In this document: positions 59,922 to 64,000 of the stretch, in pieces
Layout of the letters: every line of letters begins with the position of its first letter
How positions within the stretch are numbered: the first letter of the stretch is position 1
Assembly (NCBI GenBank): GCA_964608455.1
Contig: CAZSNM010000005.1
Span: 1 to 64,000 of the forward strand
Direction: 5' to 3'
Length of the DNA: 64,000 nucleotides
From: DTDX01 sp964608455
GTDB lineage: Archaea; Thermoproteota; Bathyarchaeia; 40CM-2-53-6; DTDX01
The notes under the pieces: model-generated
The model's input: only the letters and a program-made list of their open reading frames with translations
What the model was told of the DNA's origin: nothing
Database searches by the model: none
Program-made: the position numbers and the translations under genes

Positions 59922-61844
59922 ATGAATAAAAATAACAGTGAAGAATCTTTAAAGCGGGAAGTTGGTTGGTTTGGTTCTTTTTGCATGGGTTATGCAGATG
60001 TAGGAGCTGACATTTATGTTGCTATAGGATTGGTGGCTTATTATGCTGCTGGAGCAGCTCCTATAGCTTTTTTAATCGCTTCTATAACATATATTTGTAC
60101 TGGATTAGCTTATGCTGAATTAGCTTCAATTTATCCTTATGCTGGTGGAGCACACATTTATGCTATGAAAGCTTTTAATGATCTTGTTGGTTTTATAGCT
60201 GGTTGGGCAGTAATGCTTGATTATACAGTTGATGTAACCTTGTTTTCTTTAGCTTCAGCAGGTTATTTAAGCTTCTTTTTTCCATGGTTAAAGAATTCTA
60301 ATATTAATTTAAACATTTTTGGGAAATCATTTAATTTAAGCTATCTTAACTTAATAGCTTTAATGTTAATTTTAATGCTTTTGCTGCTTAACATAATTGG
60401 AATAAGAGAATCTTCAATTTTTAATGAAGCTTTAGTTTCTTTAGATTTAATTGTTGAATCAATTATTTTAATTTTTGGTTTTGCTTTAGCATTTAATACT
60501 TATCTTTTCTTAAAGCAAATATTAATTTTTGGAGCTCCATCATCTTTACCAAATATTTCTTATATTATTAAAGGGTTAAATGTTGAATCTCAAAATTTTA
60601 TTTATGGTGTTACTTTAGCGATGACTTCATATATAGGGATAGAATCTATAGCTCAAGCTGCTGAAGAAACTGTGAGACCTTATAAATGGATTCCTAGAGC
60701 CAATAAATTATCTATTTTATCCGTAATAATTTTTGCGGTCGGTTTATCAACGCTTAGTGTAGGTGTTATGCCTTGGAATGTTTTAGGTGAGGCGAGAGAG
60801 GATCCTATGGCTGCTTTAGCTCATGCCATACCGATAATTGGAAAGTTTATATCTCCTATCGTGGCTTTAACAGGTTTCGCAATATGTCTTGTTTCAACAA
60901 ATACAGGTGTGATAGGAGTTTCAAGAGTTACATTTTCTATGGGTAGATTTAATCTTATGCCTAAGTCTCTTTATAGGGTTCATCCAAAATTTAAAACACC
61001 ATATTTAACAATAATTATTTTTGGATCAATTAGCGGATTAATGCTGTTTTTAGGAGATTTAAGAGTAATTGCAGATCTTTATAATTTTGGAGCTTTACTT
61101 TCTTATATCATAGTTAATTTATGCTTAATTATTCTTAGAAATACTGAACAGGAAGTTTATAGGCCTTGGAAAATGCCAGGAGAATTCACTTTAAAAATTG
61201 GAAATAAAAAAATATTTATGCCTATACTTGGTTTAATAGGGTTTATATCATGCTTAATTGTTTGGAGTTTAGTTTTAATTTATCATAAGGAAGGTAGAAT
61301 TTTAGGAGCAATTTGGCTTTTAATAGGTTTAACCATATTTTATTTTTATAGAAAAGCAATATTGAAAATGCCGGTTTTATATAAGGAAACTGGAAAACTT
61401 ATTAAACCGAGTGGATACATGATTAATGCATTGGTTCTTGTAAGAACACCTGAAGATTATGAGGATGTAGCTAAAGCTATAAATGAAGCTTTAGATAAAA
61501 GATTTAAACTTAATTTATTAACAATTCTTGATCCCGAATCTTTTGGTTTAAGCAAAGAGCATATAAAAGATTATGAAGAGCTTTTAGAGCTTAGAAGAGA
61601 TGCTTGGATTGAACTTCAAAATTTAGCTAAAAAACTTTCAAACTTAGGTTTTGAATGCAAAGTTAAAGTTGAAGTGGGAAGCTTAAAGCCTTTATTAATG
61701 GAGGAGGCTGAAAAAAACGATTTAATAGTTTTAATAAAAAGAAAAACTGTTAGAGATGAATTAGAAAAGGAAAGGGTTGATTCTGCATATGCAATATTAT
61801 CTAAATATTTTCCAGGAAAATTAATAGTGGTAAGAAGGGTTTAA
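59922..61844 (+). CDS. APC-family amino acid permease with C-terminal UspA domain
   Basis: A 640-residue fusion. Residues 15-475 are an amino acid permease with about 12 membrane helices and the APC-type start GWFGSFCMGYADVGADIYVAIG, plus SYIGIESIAQAAEE. Residues 500-640 form a universal-stress-protein domain (NALVLVRTPEDYEDV..., then EEAEKNDLIVLIKRK). The ATG at 59922 has GGTGA 5 bases upstream; an ATG at 59880 gives 14 extra residues without such a site. The next two genes encode a RAM domain and another UspA protein only 3 bases and an overlap away, so transport is probably regulated by the set. Confidence 0.92.
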   Translation: MNKNNSEESLKREVGWFGSFCMGYADVGADIYVAIGLVAYYAAGAAPIAFLIASITYICTGLAYAELASIYPYAGGAHIYAMKAFNDLVGFIAGWAVMLDYTVDVTLFSLASAGYLSFFFPWLKNSNINLNIFGKSFNLSYLNLIALMLILMLLLLNIIGIRESSIFNEALVSLDLIVESIILIFGFALAFNTYLFLKQILIFGAPSSLPNISYIIKGLNVESQNFIYGVTLAMTSYIGIESIAQAAEETVRPYKWIPRANKLSILSVIIFAVGLSTLSVGVMPWNVLGEAREDPMAALAHAIPIIGKFISPIVALTGFAICLVSTNTGVIGVSRVTFSMGRFNLMPKSLYRVHPKFKTPYLTIIIFGSISGLMLFLGDLRVIADLYNFGALLSYIIVNLCLIILRNTEQEVYRPWKMPGEFTLKIGNKKIFMPILGLIGFISCLIVWSLVLIYHKEGRILGAIWLLIGLTIFYFYRKAILKMPVLYKETGKLIKPSGYMINALVLVRTPEDYEDVAKAINEALDKRFKLNLLTILDPESFGLSKEHIKDYEELLELRRDAWIELQNLAKKLSNLGFECKVKVEVGSLKPLLMEEAEKNDLIVLIKRKTVRDELEKERVDSAYAILSKYFPGKLIVVRRV

Positions 61845-61847
61845 AAA

Positions 61848-62108
61848 ATGCTTGTAATCTTAAATATATTTGTTGAACAGAAAAAGGGCGATAAAGTGGT
61901 TAAGGAACTTTCTAAACTTCCAGAAATAAAAGATATTTATGAAGTTGTTGGAGAATGCGATTTAATAGCTTTAGCTTCAATTGAAAATGCAAATGATTTT
62001 AGAGAGTTTTTAAAAAACAAAGCTTTAAACATTAAAGGTGTAAAAAGCGCTGTAACAATGGTTGTTTCTCATATTTATAAAAAGGATGGGAAACCAACAT
62101 ATGAATAA
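61848..62108 (+). CDS. Free-standing Lrp/AsnC effector-binding (RAM) domain protein
   Basis: An 86-residue RAM domain (LVILNIFVEQKKGDKVVKEL, VVGECDLIALASIE, SAVTMVVSHIY). It differs more from the other three copies than they do from each other. It sits 3 bases downstream of the APC permease gene and overlaps the UspA gene. Because RAM domains bind amino acids, it may sense the transported substrate and act on the permease or on the UspA protein. This is inference from the operon. Confidence 0.88.
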   Translation: MLVILNIFVEQKKGDKVVKELSKLPEIKDIYEVVGECDLIALASIENANDFREFLKNKALNIKGVKSAVTMVVSHIYKKDGKPTYE

Positions 62109-62550
62109 TAATGAGGAATATCATGAAGCGTCAATATTAATTCCAATATCTACTTTTATAGATAAAGAAAGATTAATTAAAGCATTACATGTTCTTTCCA
62201 TATTTCAAAAACTTAAAATAGTTTTATTTCATGTTGTAGAGCTTAAAAGTAGAACATCCCCTGTTGAAGCTGAATTTTTTAAAAGCCATGTAGATAAAAC
62301 TAAAAGATTTCTTAATGAGATTAAAGAATGGTTAATAAAACAGGGATATAATGCTTTAGTTAAAGTTGTTGTTGCAAGAAGCATTTCTGAAGGAATAATT
62401 TATGAAGCTAACTCTGGAGATTACAATATTATAATTATGATGAAAAGAAAACCTAGAAAAGGTGTTAAAAAGCTTTTTCATAAAAGCATAAGTGAGGCTG
62501 TAATAAAGCATGCTAGAAAGCTAGTTTTGATTATTCCAACAGATTTTTAA
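62101..62550 (+). CDS. UspA-type universal stress protein
   Basis: A 149-residue protein with the universal stress fold: SILIPISTFIDKERLIKAL at the start, KIVLFHVVE, and a final KHARKLVLIIPT strand. The G-2x-G-9x-G(S/T) nucleotide loop typical of ATP-binding members is not clear, so it may belong to the non-ATP group. The ATG at 62101 overlaps the preceding stop; an ATG at 62086 is an alternative. Its gene closes the permease operon, and its domain matches the permease's own C-terminal domain in type. Confidence 0.8.
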   Translation: MNNNEEYHEASILIPISTFIDKERLIKALHVLSIFQKLKIVLFHVVELKSRTSPVEAEFFKSHVDKTKRFLNEIKEWLIKQGYNALVKVVVARSISEGIIYEANSGDYNIIIMMKRKPRKGVKKLFHKSISEAVIKHARKLVLIIPTDF

Positions 62551-62613
62551 ATTTTTTAAATTAACCTAAATAACAACTATTTATTTATTTATATTGAAGA
62601 ATTGCAATGTAAG

Positions 62614-62641
62614 TTTATAAAAAGGTTAAGGCATTAAGGAG
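62614..62641 (+). promoter_or_regulatory. Promoter and ribosome binding site of eL38
   Basis: TTTATAAAAA at 62614-62623 is a good TATA box and AAGGAG at 62636-62641 is a ribosome site 10 bases before the ATG. The two are so close that the message would have a very short leader, beginning about where the site lies. Confidence 0.5.
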
Positions 62642-62651
62642 CGCTTAAAAA

Positions 62652-62846
62652 ATGCCAGCAGAAATATTTAATCTTGAAGAATTTATTAAATTAAGCGAGT
62701 CTGCTTTAGAGTGCAGAGTAAAAAGAACAAAGGGAATTGTTAAACTCAAGTTAAGAACTAAAAGAAGGCTTTATACAATTAAACTAAAAGAGAATGAAGC
62801 TGAAGAAGCCTTAAAAAAAATTAAATGTCCAATTGTTGAAATTTAA
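62652..62846 (+). CDS. rpl38e: Ribosomal protein eL38
   Basis: A 64-residue protein with the start MPAEIFNLEEFIKLSESA, a central VKLKLRTKRRLYTIK and the end KKIKCPIVEI, all typical of eL38. It is a small 50S protein found in TACK archaea and eukaryotes but not in most Euryarchaeota, so it supports the lineage inference. Its 3' end overlaps the opposite ubiquitin-like gene by 4 bases. Confidence 0.95.
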   Translation: MPAEIFNLEEFIKLSESALECRVKRTKGIVKLKLRTKRRLYTIKLKENEAEEALKKIKCPIVEI

Positions 62847-63130
62847 CCTCCATGCACAATTGGAATAATTGTTATTTCGCTTTTATCTTTAACCAACGTA
62901 TTTAATCCATTTAAAGCTGAAATTTCAATTCCATTAACGAATATTACGCAGCTTCCTGGAGACTCCAAAACGCTTTTAAATTCTTTTTTATTAATCAACT
63001 CTATAAGTTTCTTTAAAACTGTTTTTAACTCAATAATTTTGTTTTCAATATTGATTTCTATAGTTTTTCTTTCAGCAAACCTTTCCAAGCTTCCATAAAG
63101 TTTAACGGTAATAACCATAATTGTTTTCAC
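62843..63130 (-). CDS. MoaD/ThiS-type ubiquitin-like beta-grasp protein
   Basis: A 95-residue beta-grasp protein ending in Gly-Gly. The strand pattern VITVKLYGSLERFAERK at the start, CVIFVNGIEIS and the end SEITIIPIVHGG match MoaD/ThiS/SAMP proteins, which are adenylated at the C-terminal glycine and carry sulfur or form protein conjugates. The start could be the GTG at 63130, directly behind the stop of the ParB-like gene (a TAAGTG junction), or the ATG at 63118. No E1-like activating enzyme is in the window. It is likely co-translated with the upstream gene. Confidence 0.88.
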   Translation of the reverse strand: MKTIMVITVKLYGSLERFAERKTIEINIENKIIELKTVLKKLIELINKKEFKSVLESPGSCVIFVNGIEISALNGLNTLVKDKSEITIIPIVHGG

Positions 63131-63981
63131 TTAAAAAGAAATATTTCTTCCTCATAACGTCTTCCTTCAAAAAGTGATCCAGGAGGAATTCTTTCAATTT
63201 CCCTTTTAGATAAAAACTCTGTTAAAAGCTTGTTAGCTTCCTCAAGCGATATTGATTCATCTTTAAGCCATTTTAATGGCACATTAATTTCCATTGGTCT
63301 AGCTGGAATAACATGCCTAGTGACTTTATGGGGAAAAACTAAACCTTTTAAAGCAAAATTTATTACATCTTCTTTAGTTACTGGTGGAGTGGCCATAACC
63401 ATATCTACAGCCTTATTTAAAAGCTTTTTTTCAGCATCAAATTCAGTTTCATAACTTACTTTTTTACCAGCTTCAACAAGTTTACTTTCAATTAACTTAA
63501 CAATTTCATAAGCTTTCTTTAAGTTTTCTTGCCATTTAATTGAAAAACATTTTTCTCGAGTTAAAAAAGAGGTTGAGGCCTCTCTATTAAATAAAGCTTT
63601 TTTAGCAGCTTCAAAATTTAACTCAATTAATTCAAGGTTAAGCTGTAAAGCTTTTTTTTGAAGTGTTTTAATTAAATTTTCTCCATTAAAAGTTCTATAC
63701 CATACACCAACTTTTATAGATGGATTAGAATAATCAAGCAGGCAAACAAGCATTCTAAGGCAACCTGCTTTTTTAGCTGCTTCAACTCTATGCATCCCAT
63801 CTAAAACTACAAGCGAACTTTTATCTACAATAACTGGATTTTTAATTATTTTTTCTTGAATCATAGAAGATGCTATTTCATCTACAAGATTTGGAATAGT
63901 TTCTTCATGTAAAAAAAGTTTATTTATATCCATTAAAGCTATTTCAAATTCAAGATTTTTTGAGAAAATTTTAAAACTCAA
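63127..63981 (-). CDS. ParB/SerK-like domain protein
   Basis: A 284-residue protein with an N-terminal ParB/sulfiredoxin-like domain. VVLDGMHRVEAAKKAG at residues 58-73 is the signature nucleotide loop, close to the LDGHHR of the archaeal free-serine kinase SerK. The C-terminal 150 residues include EAGKKVSYETEFD and VFPHKVTRHVIPARP, also reminiscent of SerK-type proteins. Phosphorylation of free serine for cysteine synthesis is therefore possible, but DNA-segregation ParB activity is unlikely. It overlaps a sulfur-carrier-like gene by 4 bases, which would suit sulfur amino acid metabolism. Confidence 0.72.
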   Translation of the reverse strand: MSFKIFSKNLEFEIALMDINKLFLHEETIPNLVDEIASSMIQEKIIKNPVIVDKSSLVVLDGMHRVEAAKKAGCLRMLVCLLDYSNPSIKVGVWYRTFNGENLIKTLQKKALQLNLELIELNFEAAKKALFNREASTSFLTREKCFSIKWQENLKKAYEIVKLIESKLVEAGKKVSYETEFDAEKKLLNKAVDMVMATPPVTKEDVINFALKGLVFPHKVTRHVIPARPMEINVPLKWLKDESISLEEANKLLTEFLSKREIERIPPGSLFEGRRYEEEIFLFK

Positions 63982-64000
63982 TTTTTTTCACCTTTAATAA

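Noticed and set aside
1..64000. CRISPR arrays, insertion sequences and prophage genes
   Set aside because: No regular direct repeats with spacers, no transposase or integrase signatures and no phage structural genes were seen on either strand.

Overview
The window is AT-rich archaeal chromosome with dense genes, short intergenic gaps and many overlapping starts and stops. Diagnostic archaeal genes are RNA polymerase subunit K, a group II chaperonin (thermosome), ribosomal proteins eS30 and eL38, the tRNA-Ile2 agmatidine enzyme TiaS, archaeal cofactor-independent phosphoglycerate mutase, an archaeal-type HMG-CoA synthase and an initiator tRNA with an A1:U72 pair. eS30 and eL38 together point to the TACK side of the archaea. 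With a complete CODH/ACS locus and an AMP-forming acetyl-CoA synthetase, a Bathyarchaeia-like organism is my best inference, but the lineage is not proven here. No insertion sequence, CRISPR array or phage gene was seen.

Layout. 1-5.5 kb (minus): truncated DNA ligase, nitroreductase, then a lipoate cassette (two radical SAM proteins of LipS1/LipS2 type, LplA and LplB) behind phosphoglycerate mutase. 5.6-10.6 kb: rhomboid protease, a three-gene set ending in a PD-(D/E)XK nuclease, zinc ribbon, TatA, a free-standing Lrp/AsnC effector domain, a site-2 protease and a RimI-like acetyltransferase. 10.6-13.7 kb: an unusual protease with two AAA+ modules and a Lon protease domain, overlapping a small membrane protein gene. 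13.7-18 kb: three radical SAM genes. 18-22 kb: glycosyltransferase, RpoK and thermosome, followed by a 0.4 kb non-coding stretch with a possible small RNA and a strong palindromic terminator.

22.2-27.2 kb: an operon-like array of three related winged-helix proteins, a NurA nuclease and a HerA ATPase, followed by a PyrK-like flavoprotein overlapping herA. 27-38.7 kb: KaiC-like protein with a degenerate P-loop, eS30, then the CODH/ACS operon (cdhA-B-C-D-E) preceded by a second, long bacterial-style acetyl-CoA synthase. Divergent from it are cooT (a 59-residue gene) and cooC, both for nickel handling. This block is the carbonyl branch of the Wood-Ljungdahl pathway. A divergent Mer/luciferase-like flavoprotein (43.7 kb) and acetyl-CoA synthetase (48.5 kb) may connect to the same C1/acetyl-CoA metabolism.

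38.7-53 kb: ATP-grasp ligase plus PRC-barrel protein, HtpX, SWIB-like zinc protein, an HMG-CoA synthase fused to a DUF35 domain, CBS-domain protein, NUDIX hydrolase, Lrp-type effector domain, YjbQ, a cysteine-rich HhH glycosylase, acetyl-CoA synthetase, macro domain protein, ECF S-component and a HypE-like protein. 53-64 kb: prepilin peptidase, a repetitive 1014-residue surface protein, TiaS, PAC2-family protein, initiator tRNA, an APC permease/UspA/Lrp-effector operon, eL38, a ubiquitin-like MoaD/ThiS protein and a ParB/SerK-like protein. Many starts were moved to internal ATG/TTG/GTG codons that have a GGAGG- or GGTG-type ribosome binding site at normal spacing; these choices are stated per gene.
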